From: Xenoacremonium recifei
Lineage: Eukaryota > Ascomycota > Sordariomycetes > Hypocreales > Nectriaceae
Length of the DNA stretch: 64,000 nt
Direction: 5' to 3'
Assembly (NCBI GenBank): GCA_012184525.1
Contig: WOFQ01000043.1
Coordinates: 62,001-126,000, forward strand
The notes under the pieces were generated by a model that ran no database searches, was not told where the DNA came from, and worked only from the letters and a program-made list of their open reading frames with translations. Below, piece after piece: positions 35,517 through 46,865 of this stretch. The translations under genes and the position numbers were made by a program. How positions within the stretch are numbered: the stretch's first letter is position 1; the number at the start of each line of letters is the position of its first letter.

Positions 35517-37385
35517 TTAGACTTTCTCCACATGATCGGCAATTTCGGGTTCGAGTTTGCTCTGAGCGTTTGCAGCGACATTCATCATTCCAGCAGCATT
35601 GTCGCCATCAAAAACTAGTGTAATCTCCTCGATGGTAAGGTTCTTCGTCTCAGGAAACCAGAAGTAGATGACGATGGCGTAGAAGAAGAGGATTGCAATA
35701 TAAACCCCGTAATACTTCCACTTAATTGCATCGAGAATAATGGGATTGACCCATTGGTTAACAGCATTTGCGCATCCTTGGACAATATTGTAGATGGCCT
35801 GGCCCTTAGCCCGAAGACTGTAAGGCAGAATTTCGACCGTGTACATATTGGCGAGAGGAGTCCAGGCGATATCATAGAAACCGAAGAATATGAACAGAAA
35901 CGGGATCACGGCAAGGCCAACAGCCCGGTTTTCGTCTTTAGCGTAAGTGCCTGATAAGCCCATCACAATGGCAAACATGAACATCATGCCAACAACAGAC
36001 GTAAGCCATAGAGGGCGTCGACCAATACGGTCACAGTTAAGGCCAGCCGTAGTGGACAGAATCACTTTCGTCAATCAGAAATAGGCACCCCGCCGAGAAG
36101 TTTGTTTCACTTACAGTTCCAGATCTGTAGACCTAAGTTGAGGCCAGCTTGCTGGTACGTAGATTTGACACCAATCTGGTTCAAAATTGGGGAGAGATAG
36201 TAAGAGATAATCCCATTTCCTACCCAATTCGTTCCTATGGCTATAATGACCAGGAGGAACAGTCGGTGACGGTTGGCGGGCTTCAGGAAGTCAGAATAGG
36301 CAACCTGAGAATTGGCCTGCTCTGCTTCAATTCCCTCGATGATCTCGTTCAGTTCCATAAGGACAAGAGGATCGTCTCGCTGCCCGTTCGCGTGATAATC
36401 AGCCAAGACTGCAAGAGCTGCATCCTGACGTCCACGCTTTACAAGCCACTAGAGCGCATGTCAGTACTGCATTCGCCACTGAGGTCATCTCTCAGACATA
36501 CTCTAGGTGACTCCGGCATAGTGACAGTCATGGAAAAGGTCACCAAGGGTCCAACTAACTGCAAGTAGCAGGGAATCCTCCAAGCAGCATTGCTGCTTAG
36601 ATGTCGCGTGCCCAAGCAGACTGCAGCTGAGATAACTGCAGCGATATAATAGATGGAGGTGTCTAGACGCCAAATCAGAACAGGTTCGAGAATCCCAGCC
36701 AGCAACAGTGTATTTCTTACAAAAGGTCCCCAACGGTGCTCTGTATCGAGGGTGGGCAAACTCTTGGAGTAGTGTTGGAGCAATTGTCAGGCCCATAGAG
36801 ATCCCTACACCCATTACAGCTCGTCCGGCAATATACATTCCCAGATTGACACTGGCAGAGTTGATAACGGCCCCGGCAACCTTATCTCTGTTAAACGCCT
36901 ATCCAAATTTGAGGGATAGAGATTCAAACTCACGTTAATCCAAACTCCAATCCAAACTGCCCATCGTCTTCCCCATCGGCTAGCAATTCTTTCTGCTACG
37001 TATGGAGATACCAGTCCCGGGAACAAGGCAGCCGAGTTCATAAGACCAAGAGTGTTTCCCGATGGATGGTGGAAGAAATTGTTCCAGGGATCGATGGTTT
37101 GGAGACCGTTGAAAAGACTACCATCATCTGTAACGGTAAGTCATTGTTCAGATAGATAGGAGGGTTTAAAGTCGACTTACAGCCATTGAAGAACAGCGTG
37201 CCGCAGAGACCAATACAGTAAAAGACGTTCCATCGAAGCCCTTGCCCAAATGTCAGACTTATCTATGGCTTGGATCAATGAACTCTCTTACCAGCATCCT
37301 GCCACCAGTTGGCGTGTGCGTTGTTTGGGATGGATTTATAATTGACCGTTCCACGGATGGCAGCGTTGCCAGTTGGACCAGCCAT
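35517..37385 (-). CDS. Sugar-porter family MFS transporter, copy 2
   Basis: This is a plasma-membrane sugar transporter close to the one at 21822-24013. The ATG is at 37385 (MAGPTGNAAIRGTVNYK). The last exon group encodes GLNCDRIGRRPLWL, the AWTPLANMYTVEILPYSLRAK signature and WFPETKNLTIEE. PESPR and GRAVMGVGISMG are seen in the middle exons. The junction at helix 4 joins CGTF/F to YTSIYYIAAV after removing GTAAGA..TAG. No break was found. It lies next to the polyol dehydrogenase and upstream of the kinase, and its upstream region holds CCG-N5-CCG at 37944. The substrate is probably a sugar or polyol. Confidence 0.9.
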
Positions 37386-38518
37386 TGTAGAAAAAATACT
37401 GACTTTTGCTTCAAGCAAGACTTTTTGGGTGAAGTCAAAGAAGAGCGCGCCTAGGCTCGCCAGATCAGGGGGGGTTGGGCGATGATATATGTGTACTCCT
37501 TTCTTGGGCGATCGAGCAGTACTGTCAGTCTGCGGTAAGTTGCCGCGTGCCTGTTCAGAACATGGAGTCCAGCTGCGGGGGAAGCCTGGGGTTTCCCGTT
37601 CCCCGGGCTGGGGATGCTAGCTTATGGCGACAATTCAGGACAGCGGCGAAACCGAGGACAGTAAGGCGGAGTGGAGGGAGGGATCATACTCACAGCCCCT
37701 GAATTTGCGCTTGGAGTCTAAGCTACGATCGAAGCAACCCTCGGCCGAAAGTGCCTCAAGTCAGGAAGTCGTCCGGTAGAGCATACGAGAACCAGTCGCG
37801 TCGAGAACCGGTCCACGCACTTCCAAGCGGAGCCGGGACAACCTTACCCAACTGATCTAGGAGGCTACTAAGATCAAGAATGGTGCCGGTGCTGTGCACG
37901 TCCCCGTCAGCTTCCGAGGCTTGCGGCTTTTCCGCAGAGCATTCCGCCTTGCCGCTTCCGCCAGAAGACGTAGTTTTCAGCTTTTCTTTGAGGCATCCCG
38001 CATCAATCGACGTCTGGTGGCAATGAGAACTGCGGCTCAATGCACACGAGGTATCGCAACGCGTGTTATGCAGTTAGCTCAAGGTTGTCGACCCCACAAT
38101 GAAACTGTCGATCAATTGCTTGCTAATTGGGATACGGCGACAGGACTACATTGATAACGACTCTAGGAACGTGGTGTCCCTCCTGCAATCCCTAGGCTCT
38201 AAAGAAAATCTCGAATGACCAGAACTAGCCAGTCTTGAGCTGAGTCCAATATTGCTTGCCCTTCCCGAGCGTGTGGTTAATCAAATGGTACCCCAGGGTA
38301 TCTGCTCGCAATTTGAGCCAGTCATTGTTGCATCTCTAGTTCGGGAAAGGAATCTCAACCGAGCTTTACATGGGTCCAATCAAATCGGTTGGTATCGATC
38401 CCAGTCACCAGATCTCAACACTCCGACCCTCGCCGTAAGACCAGTAAGCTGGATTTGACTGAGATATATCAGAATTGGTCAATCCATTTGTCTATTCTAA
38501 GCATCAAGGCTGAATTTA
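37386..38518. promoter_or_regulatory. Promoter of transporter 2 and 3' flank of the kinase
   Basis: This is 1.1 kb without a convincing gene. It contains a GC-rich patch at 37920-37965 with the CCG repeat at 37944-37954 and, nearer the gene, a CCCGTTCCCCGGGCTGGGG patch at about 37596. Confidence 0.5.
37944..37954 (+). promoter_or_regulatory. CCG-N5-CCG direct repeat (candidate Zn2Cys6 site)
   Basis: CCGCCTTGCCG is followed by CTTCCG, a third triplet at shorter spacing. It lies about 560 bases upstream of the transporter start at 37385. Confidence 0.5.
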
Positions 38519-39249
38519 TCACATTTGAATTCTCTCATCTACTTCCAACAAGTTTTCTCTGATATCCTTGGCGTTCAACTCATCAGTTCCAGTCGCACGC
38601 TCCCATGCCTCTTGTTCATCTGCCACAATTCCGCTAGCCAAATGCCTCTTTGCCAATCGAGCATGCGTTATGTCAGATGGCGTATCGACATACCACAGCC
38701 TCGTCATCAATGCAGCCGCTTCCTTCCACGGTGACCTGTCAAGTGCGCAATAGTTCCCCTCGACTAGGACGATCCGGGCTTCCGGGCAAATTGCAATTGC
38801 ATTTGCCACCGGATCCTTGATTTCATGACCAAATGACGGGGCATAGACCGTACTGTCGGGGTTGTCACGTAAAGATCGAATCAGTTGTAGAAATCCTTCC
38901 CCGTCGAAAGTGAAAGCGGCACCTCGGCGGTGAATCGCTTCTTGAGAATTAGGCATGCTCGCAAGATGCGCACGGGAATAGTGAAATCCATCCATCGGAA
39001 CAGCTACAGCGATTGAACCTTGAGAGGTTGATGACCCTTGGCTGGCAATGTCGTTGATCCTCGACTCTACGGCCGAGCCAATAGTAGTCTTGCCAGAACC
39101 TGGAACTCCTGCAATACCGATGATGACACGCCCTTCAGGCCCTTGGCTCTGTAAATCGTCTTCGAAAAGTCAGAACTTGGTAGCTGAAGTTAAATAGTTG
39201 AAATATTACCTAGAGCCTTTCGGGCCAGTCGATCCACCTCTGTGTCCAT
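38519..39249 (-). CDS. P-loop small-molecule kinase (uridine kinase/YFH7-like family)
   Basis: This is a kinase of about 226 residues in the phosphoribulokinase/uridine-kinase superfamily. Exon 1 is 39249-39210 and exon 2 is 39159-38519. Walker A is GIAGVPGSGKTT. The segment MDGFHYSRAHL carries the acidic residue of this family, followed by the RRGAAFTFDGEGF and APSFGHEIKDP boxes. VLVEGNYCALD precedes a lid-like arginine-rich stretch (ARLAKRHLASGIVADEQEA). Members phosphorylate nucleosides, pantothenate or sugars, and fungal relatives are poorly assigned. Here it is divergent from an SDR with a shared promoter carrying two CCG repeats, inside a sugar/polyol block. Phosphorylation of a ketose is therefore the natural reading, but this is inference. 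Confidence 0.87.
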
Positions 39250-39532
39250 TATCTTTAGAGTGATTAATGAGGATATAACAACACTGAAGACCCGGGCAAC
39301 AGTACAGTCCTGTGATTGCGTCCACTACCCGAAAAGGAAGATGCGGAGAGATCAACCTCAGACCTCGACGAACAGGAAAATTCTAGGCTGTAATGACCAA
39401 GAAGCCATTTAGAATGGATTGCATCTTTACTGGAAGTATCCTATCCTCCATGTTCGCCTCATTCTTCCCTGGGATGCTATGGAGGGTCTTAGTCTGCGGA
39501 AATGCCGCTCTGATATGACTGCACCGCAACAG

Positions 39533-39543
39533 CCGCCTTCCCG
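39533..39543 (+). promoter_or_regulatory. CCG-N5-CCG direct repeat (candidate Zn2Cys6 site)
   Basis: CCGCCTTCCCG lies about 285 bases upstream of the kinase start. Confidence 0.5.
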
Positions 39544-39922
39544 CCGTTGGTTTCATCCGCTGAGCCTGATCATTCGACTCATGGCAGCTGACAGCGCAAC
39601 ACTTGAGCCAAGACTCCCGTCTCAATGGTAGGCTACTCGAGACCGTTGCCGGCATGCCCGTTTTCGAGACCAGCTGGCGGACTCATGCTGTTCAGAGTCC
39701 CGTAGATCCACCTAAACTGACCCGGCGTCCGTTGGAAGAATGTCAACCCCGCATTCCGCATCCCGTACCCGATGATAATTGTGTCTCCGCACCTTGGGGT
39801 AACCCGTGGTGACATTACCACAGATGTCCATCCTCCTGTCATGTGCAGCCGCCTTTCCAGATACCGCCTGACTCGTTAGCTAGCTAGGGGCGGCGGAATG
39901 ATGACAGAGTCCAGCGGGATAT

Positions 39923-39933
39923 CCGCCTTGCCG
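39923..39933 (+). promoter_or_regulatory. CCG-N5-CCG direct repeat (candidate Zn2Cys6 site)
   Basis: CCGCCTTGCCG lies about 315 bases upstream of the SDR at 40247. It is the same core as at 37944 and, in the opposite orientation, at 48384. Confidence 0.55.
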
Positions 39934-40246
39934 CCGTTAATCGGTCAACCTAACTAACCGCTTCCTACTCCGCCCGCGTAATCTTTGCGGGGACGGCAGC
40001 TCCGACTTACCACTTCTCAGTCCATGCTCGCGTGTCTCATCCTGGTCAAAATTCCATTGGTGTCCTATGACGAAGGAATAGAACATCCCAGATCAACAGA
40101 AGTACGAGCACTGCTTACTTGCCGGATTAGGATATTTGGAGCTCGTTCTTGCATCACGAGCTCCTTACTTGGATAGACAGTTCTCAGTGCGCGGGATTTC
40201 ACGTGCACGAAGACCTGTAACACCAAGGCATCTAAACATTTCCGTG

Positions 40247-41281
40247 ATGGCTGCAGAGACCGCCCAGGAGCTCGTCGAGCTCAATAACTTTGAGTCAATC
40301 TATAGTTTACACGGCAAGGTTGCTGTTGTGACGGGTGGATCTAGAGGACTTGGCCTACAGGCTGCCAGCGGGTAAGGACTCTATTGCCGAAAGCGATTAA
40401 CAATGAGAAGGCCCTGACTCCTGTCTCGTAGTTTCATCCAAGCTGGTTGTCAGAAGGTCTATCTGATAGCACGATCAGAGAAAGCTCTAGCTGAGGCAGC
40501 CAAGGCCCTGAATGATCTCAAGACGCCCAACAAGCATCCAGACGCTTGTGCTATCCCTATTGTTGGCGATGTCTCTAGCGTCAAGGATCTCGCTGCGGTT
40601 GCCCAGGAAGTGTCAAAGACAACTGACCATGTTGACATCTTGCTGGCAAATGCCGGCGCTACTCACATCGGACCTCTAGAGGATTACACTGAACAAGACT
40701 TTGCGACCGTCATGAACGTCAACGTCAACAGTGTATTCTTCTCTATTCAACAGTAAGTTTTCAAGTTCACAACTAGGTCAGAGGGTGAGATAACCAATCA
40801 ATCTCAAGATTCACGCCTCTTCTCGAGGCTGGAGGTACTGTCGCCGACCCCTCGCGTATCATAATGGTCTCGTCAGTGGCTGGAGTCGTGATTGGGGACG
40901 TCGGACCACATGGAAGTAGGACGCTCTTTAACCCGCTGACCATGGCCATCGCTAACGTAACATCTCAAAGCTTATGCCTACGCAGCATCCAAAGCCGCCG
41001 TTGTCCACCTAATGCACAACCTTGCCGTCGAACTTGGCCCACGCCACATAGTTGTTAATGCTGTAGCTCCAGGCATCTTTCCCAGCAAGATGAGCACACC
41101 ACTAATGAGCCGGCATGGAGGGGTCGAGGAGGTAGCGAAGCAGGTTCCTGATCAGAAACTTGGGGCCAAGGAAGATATCGCAGGTGTTATGGTTTTCTTA
41201 GCAAGCCGAGCAAGCCGACATATGAATGGCGCCACTTTGATGCTCGACGGAGGGAGCTTCTTGGTACGAGGGTGTGCGTAG
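40247..41281 (+). CDS. Short-chain dehydrogenase/reductase
   Basis: This is an SDR of about 287 residues. Exons are 40247-40371, 40432-40752, 40809-40915 and 40971-41281. The open frame extends upstream without an ATG; the first good start is 40247 (MAAETAQELVELNNF). The cofactor motif is TGGSRGLGL. The NNAG equivalent is LANAGAT, the catalytic Ser is in MVSSVAG and the active-site pair is YAASK. The C-terminal segment HMNGATLMLDGGSFLV closes the fold. The length and the LxxLFxLxGKVAVVTGG-type N terminus are typical of fungal rhamnolipid-biosynthesis/gluconate dehydrogenase-like SDRs. The substrate is unresolved. It is divergent from the kinase, suggesting joint control. Confidence 0.9.
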
Positions 41282-41663
41282 GCAGGATGTCTTGAGCTCC
41301 AATAGAACTGAATACAAAATCTCAATAAGCACCGTCTTCCTTAATTTTATTTCCTCTCCAGTCTTATTATTTCCCTTTTAATGTACAAGTAAGATATTGG
41401 CCAGTTTGGAGTCAATCAATAGATAGTTGGCTATTTGATTGATATTTGGGATCATCAGGACAGGTAAGACCAGGAGAATAAGTTATAACCTCAGTCGTAA
41501 GAACCTCGGTCGCAGTATCATTCCTCGGTACATATATAGTTCACATCAAGAGATAAGCGCGGTTTTATGATAATTTATTCAATACTTAGTATAATATTCC
41601 AGCAGGCCCATACATTTTCTCCTCGAGTAAGGGCAAGGGCAATTCGCATTATCAGCGTTCTAC
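41282..41663. other. Convergent AT-rich spacer
   Basis: This is AT-rich DNA between the SDR and aldo-keto reductase 3' ends, with no gene seen. Confidence 0.35.
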
Positions 41664-43331
41664 TCAGCTGAATGGGAAACCCACCGTGGATCGGCTGGTT
41701 ACTATGTTAGCAAACTCCAGGCTGAAAGATACCGTGTAGACTTACGGTTGGTAAGGCTCCTCAAGATACTTGATCTCTTCCTCATTCAGCTCGACATCGA
41801 GTGTGGCTATCACTTCTTCGAATCGCTCTATCTTTGACACACCGACAATAGGAGCGGACACGCAATCCTTATGTAGGACCCAAGCTTCGAACCACTATTA
41901 GTGAGGATCAAGATACTCCCCTTTCGGAACTCACCAAGTGCGATTTGAGCCATGGACAGGCCTCGCTTCTTCGCAAGCTCCTCTACACGACGATTGATCT
42001 CCTTCTCCCATTCCACTCCGAGAATCGCTTCGTCATGGTATGCGTCCGAAGTCTGTCATGAATGTTGTCAGAAACACATCTCTCTAGGTTGTAGAAGCGT
42101 ATTAGAGTAATCTACCGAGCGAACTGTGCTGTAAGCATTCGAGAGCGGGCGGGTAAGGTCTAGGAGTGTTAATGATGTTACACAGCTTAGGGATAAACAA
42201 ACGTACGGCCTTTGGCCATTGGGCTCCATGGAGTAGATCCTACTCCCAGATACTTCAGTAGCGGCATCATCTCTCGTTCTTCCTCTCTGTAGAGTAAGTT
42301 GTAAAAGTTCTGGCAAACGATGAATGGTGTGAGTTTGTTGTTTATAGCGTAATCTGTCACGACACTTAGGGTTGAACTCGGATTTAACTGCAATTCCTCC
42401 AGACTGAAACTCACTCTGCATCGCATGGAACTGCCAGGCCCAACAGCTACTCATGCCCAGATATCTAACGTAACCTGCTTGGACGACGTCATGTAGAGCC
42501 TGCATGGTCTCCGCGATCTTTATCAGGGACGTTGTTAGAACCAGTTTCAGACAAGATTAGAAGTTTTCTTACAGGCGTCTGGTAGTCAAATCGATGAAGC
42601 TGGACTCTATTCAGATGCTTTCTTTAGCAGTCAATATTGATCTTCCCGTACCTCGAGAATGTCGATGTAGTCGGTCTGCAATCGCTTCAGAGCCAATTTG
42701 ACATTATCAAAAATATGCTGGTTTGATGTAAGCGTACAGGATTGTAGCAGTGCTCCTTGTGGGCTTGCCTTTCTGTTGTTGCCGGCAGTAAGCGTCAATC
42801 CAGCCGGACCATTGGCTACAGAATCTCCAACAGGAAAACAGGACTACAGATTTTAGGCAAGTTAATAGCGTCGCAAAAGGGTTTCTTACCTTCGTCATGA
42901 TTACCACAGCCTCTCTAGGAACAGTCTTGAGAAACTTTCCAAGAATTTCCTCACTAACACCATTACAGTAGAAATTAGACGTATCAAACGTGTTGAAGCC
43001 CAATTCCCATGCACGCTATACAGAAATGAGTACGGGATGGCTTGGGCTTGGAGACGATTACTATACCTGGAGATGCTTCAAAGCTTCTTCTTCCTCTATT
43101 CTCCAAGCCACGTCAGACTTGGTGCCATAGGTTGCAGTACCCAGAATTAGCCTGGAGACCTTCAACCTTGTAAGCCAAAGTGGGCTCCCGTCATGAAATC
43201 ATCAGACACAATGCGAGACAAACCTTCAGTCCACTGTCCCCCAAGCGCACGTATTGCATCTTGGGGGCAGGCTTAGAGTGGCCATACTCGATTGGGACCG
43301 TACGGCCCTCGATTGCAGGATTCTTAATCAT
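41664..43331 (-). CDS. Aldo-keto reductase (one splice junction does not keep frame)
   Basis: This is an NADPH-dependent aldo-keto reductase with about nine exons starting at the ATG at 43331. Spliced pieces give LGDSGLK-VSRLILGTATYG, then GFNTFDTSNFY with the catalytic Asp and Tyr, and VVIMTK with the catalytic Lys. These are followed by LHRFDYQTP with the active-site His, LGMSSCWAWQFHAMQ-NYAINNK, GVGSTPWSPMAKG and WVLHK..PIVGVSKIERFEE. The end is read as YLEEPYQP then a short last exon to 41664; a stop immediately after YQP (41742) is the alternative. The junction near 42605-42655 is odd. The only good donor (phase 0) and the only acceptor leave the frame one base out before QLHRFD. This may be a 1-base indel, making the gene a young pseudogene, or unusual splicing. 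Confidence 0.8.
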
Positions 43332-44137
43332 GTTGTCTTCTCGGGTGTCTGCCGGTTATTCAAGTGGTGAGATTCTGGTCTGAATCCAAGATGCGATAGT
43401 GCTTCACTCCAAGTGTGCGGACGTCAGCTGGCGCGGTATCTTCTTCTATGCATCCAAGAAGAGCACAGTCCGGTCTTCCGATGATGTGACTCCCTGACTG
43501 AGCGGGAAACTGTCAAAAACGGCTTCCTACTCTTGCCGCTTCATTCTCGGCGGTTAGATTGCGGGCCGCCTACTTGCTCGAAGGCCAACTGTGTCCTAGA
43601 TGAGCACGGGCGAGCGGGCGTGAGCGCATGCGGCCGGCGGTATGCCGCAGGTCTTGTTGATCCATTCCCAATACCCTTGCGATGCCATAACGCTAGTTGG
43701 CTGCATTGGGAGATGCAACCATGAAATCGAGGTTTCGACTGGTTGGTCCTGGACGTCATGCGTTGGTTATCCCAGCGCGGGTACAAGCCTGAGCTTCCCC
43801 GGACTGCCCCATGTTTCTCCACGTTTTCCCCGTCTAAGTCAGCTCCCCAGAGAGCTAGGCATGGAGTCTTTGTGTCTAGCCTGCCCTCTCTAACAGAGTC
43901 TAGGAGTCGGGAAAACCAGGCAGCATGATAGCCTGACCTGTGTCTTGATCCATGCCATATTTCTCAGACACTAGGTCCGTCGTGGCAATGAATTCCAGTT
44001 AGCCCTTCGTTTACAATAACATAAAAGGGCCTATGCCTCCTACGTAAATGTCACCAAGCAACTTTCCTCACCCTTTCATCTCCCCACCACAAGCAGATTT
44101 TCCATCCTCCGCCCAAACCTGTCCGTATACTCTTGTC
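43332..44137. promoter_or_regulatory. Divergent promoter of aldo-keto reductase and transporter 3
   Basis: This is 806 bases. GC-rich patches occur at about 43500-43660, with CGG triplets at other spacings (for example CGGCCGGCGG), and at 43795 (CTTCCCCGGACTGCCCC). No exact CCG-N5-CCG was found, so these two genes may be under different control. Confidence 0.4.
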
Positions 44138-46226
44138 ATGGCGTCAGCATCTCAGGGCACTTCTCTGAACTTCAGAGATGTTCCGAATAACACCAATCAA
44201 AAATGGTGGCTTGATCCCTGTAAGACCTCTCCTGTTCATAAACCAGCGTCATTTGCCATCCAACTCTTGTTCTTTCTCCTTCTCTAAGAAAGTAAATGCA
44301 AATGAAAAGAGATTCTTCCTACTAACATGTGTTCATTCGCTAACTGCCATCCTTACCATTAGCTTTGAGGTGGAACATGTTTTATTGTATCGGCTTATGC
44401 GGAACCCTCTTCTTCAATGGCTGTAAGTCCACAATACCGGCACGCAATAAGCGCGACGGATGCTAAACTGTGATTTCTCCTAGATGATGGCAGTCTTTTC
44501 AACGGACTCCAGAGTATCGATCAATGGCAAGATTACTTCGGACATCCCACTGCCAACACCCTCGGTCTTATGAACTCTGCCGGGTTTCTCCCCGGTATCG
44601 TCGCTAGCTTCTTTGGCGATCGAGTCGCTCACTTCTTTGGTCGACGACTGAGCGTCTGGATTGGTTCTGTCATTGTGGTATGTCACGTTTTGTATGAACC
44701 CCATAACGCGATCTCATGCTGATGGCGCAATTGCAGATCGTCGGCGCTCTCGTAGTTTCATTATCTACTAGCACTGGTATGTTCTGCGGTGGGAGAGTGT
44801 TGATGGGCTTCGGCACGAGCACAGCTCTTGCAGTCGCCCCTACCTTACTGCAAGAGATTGCTCATCCTCGGTTCCGAGGACAGATATCTTGCTTCTGTGA
44901 GTGGGAATTTGCCTAAGGTATCTCAGCCTTATTGAAGGGACGATAGCTAACTTCTTAGACACTTGTATCTACTATATTGCTGCCATTCTCTCGGCTGCCA
45001 TTTGCATTGGCAGCATGAACATTGTTGGCGAGAACTCCTGGAGAGTGCCGTGCTTTATCCAGTTGGTGGGACCCTGCGTGACGCTTATGATGACAGCGAC
45101 GATGCCTGAATCTCCTCGCGTAAGTCTTTCTCTTCAATGGACAATGAATTTGACCAATCGTTCTAAATCATATAGTGGCTTGCCAAAATGGGCAAGCAAG
45201 ACGAAGCTCGCCGAATTCTGGTGAAATATCACGCCAACGGTAAAGAAGACGACGAGTTGGTTGAGTACGAATTCCGAGAAATTCTTGAAGCTTTGAAAGA
45301 AGAAGAAATATGCAGCCAGACAAAGTATACTGATCTTCTAAAAGGGCGAGGAAATCTCCATCGCCTCTGGATCAACATTATTGTTGCAGTAGGCACGAAT
45401 TGGGTTGGGAACGGTATTGTCGCCTACTACTTGAGTCCCATCTTGACTTCTCTTGGCATTCCAAGCTCCAAATCTCAACTACAGATTCTGGTTGGCATGC
45501 ACTGCTGGAACCGTGGGTTTCTCATATCTCCGACTCAGAGGTTTATAGCTCACAATTCACATTAGTCATTGTTTCAACCTTGGCCGCTATCTATGTCGAT
45601 CATATTGGACGACGGCCTTTATGGTTAGGCTCTACTGCAGGTATGCTCTGCATGTTCAGCGTTGTCATGGGTCTCTCTGCAGGCTACTCTAAGACTGGAC
45701 ACAAGAGTGTGGGCGCTGCGGCGATTCCGTTTCTTTTTCTGTTCTATGGATGTTATGACCTCGCTTGGACACCGCTTGCATATTCGTAAGACAACTTCTG
45801 CTTCGTTAGTCATTTTGTAACCTGCTAACAAAACGCAACAGATACCCGGTCGAGATTTATCCTTTCTCGTTGCGTACTAAAGGACAGGCTGTCTTCATCG
45901 CCATACAGACGCTTGCTGTCTCTGTCAACACTTGGGTCAACCCAATTGCGTTGGACGCGTTGTCGTGGAAGTAGTAAGTGCAAATCGCTTATATGGATCT
46001 CCTGAATTCACAAACTGATTGCCGTAGCTATGGAGTCTACGTTGCTATTCTTGGTATCTTGTCTGTGATCATCTGGTTCACTTTCCCTGAAACAAAGAAC
46101 CTCACTATTGAGGAGATCATCACCGTTTTTGACAAGGATCAGGGTACCGCAATGCTTCTAGCTACTGATGGAATTGGCCAAACCAAGTCTTCCGGTACTC
46201 ATGTTGAGACTATCGCCGAGGCTTAG
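44138..46226 (+). CDS. Sugar-porter family MFS transporter, copy 3
   Basis: This is a plasma-membrane sugar transporter, third of the related set. Exon 1 is 44138-44219 (MASASQGTSLNF). Later exons give LRWNMFYCIGLCGTLFFNG-YDGSLFNGLQ, GRRLSVW and GRVLMGFGTST. They continue with MPESPR, GTNWVGNGIVAYYLSPIL, DHIGRRPLWL, SYPVEIYPFSLRTKGQ and FPETKNLTIEE. One intron (about 45514-45565) is easily missed: without it both reading frames run on, and removing it joins HCWN to LIVSTLAAIYV. The gene appears intact. Its transport substrate is unknown but expected to be a sugar. Confidence 0.9.
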
Positions 46227-46865
46227 TTGATATAGACTCGTACATTCCCAGAAAGTAATTGAGGCAGCTAAGGCTAAGTCAGTTGTTGGTGATACGACGT
46301 GAAGACCCTCCTTGGTGAACACTTTCATAGGGCCTCAAACAAGAATCGAAGTAGTTCAATAAATGTCTATCAGATATCTCACTGAAGTTCTCCTAAGCCT
46401 TAGTTGTAAAATATCTATGATATGCTTCAATACTTAGGTATTCCAATTTTGACTAAAAGAAAACGCAAAACTCGGGAAGAACTGGACCAATTAGGAGTAG
46501 ATTCCATCTTCAACAGTCTCCAAAAGTCATCGGCTCAATAACCTGCAATCTTGCCTCAAAATCGAAATGCTGAAGTCAGAGAGCACCTTGAAAATTATGG
46601 CGAGGAACTTCAAGAGGGATTTCATCAATCATTCACAGATTTTCCGTTGCTGACAGAACATTTCAAAGCTATGGCAGTTTCAGTTCAATAATAAAGTAGT
46701 TATTTTATTAATAAAGGAGTGTTAGTTTTCCTCTCTCAACACATGGCTCATGAAAATTTCGATACCCGTAGTTTGAATGAGATACAATACATTCTTGCAC
46801 CCAATAAAAAGAGCGATATTTGCGATTGCGACCTTGCAACCTCCTGATCCGTCTGAACTTTCCAC
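46227..46865. other. Convergent spacer
   Basis: AT-rich region between the 3' ends of transporter 3 and the dioxygenase. Nothing recognised. Confidence 0.35.

Larger units (their letters stand above)
39250..40246. promoter_or_regulatory. Divergent promoter of kinase and SDR
   Basis: This is one kilobase between divergent starts at 39249 and 40247. It holds two near-identical GC-rich elements, CCGCCTTCCCGCCGTTGG at 39533 and CCGCCTTGCCGCCGTTAA at 39923. No gene was recognised. Confidence 0.6.

Noticed and set aside
45500..45580. Apparent break in transporter 3 where two frames overlap
   Set aside because: A GTGGGT..CATTAG intron joins HCWN to LIVSTLAAIYV cleanly.
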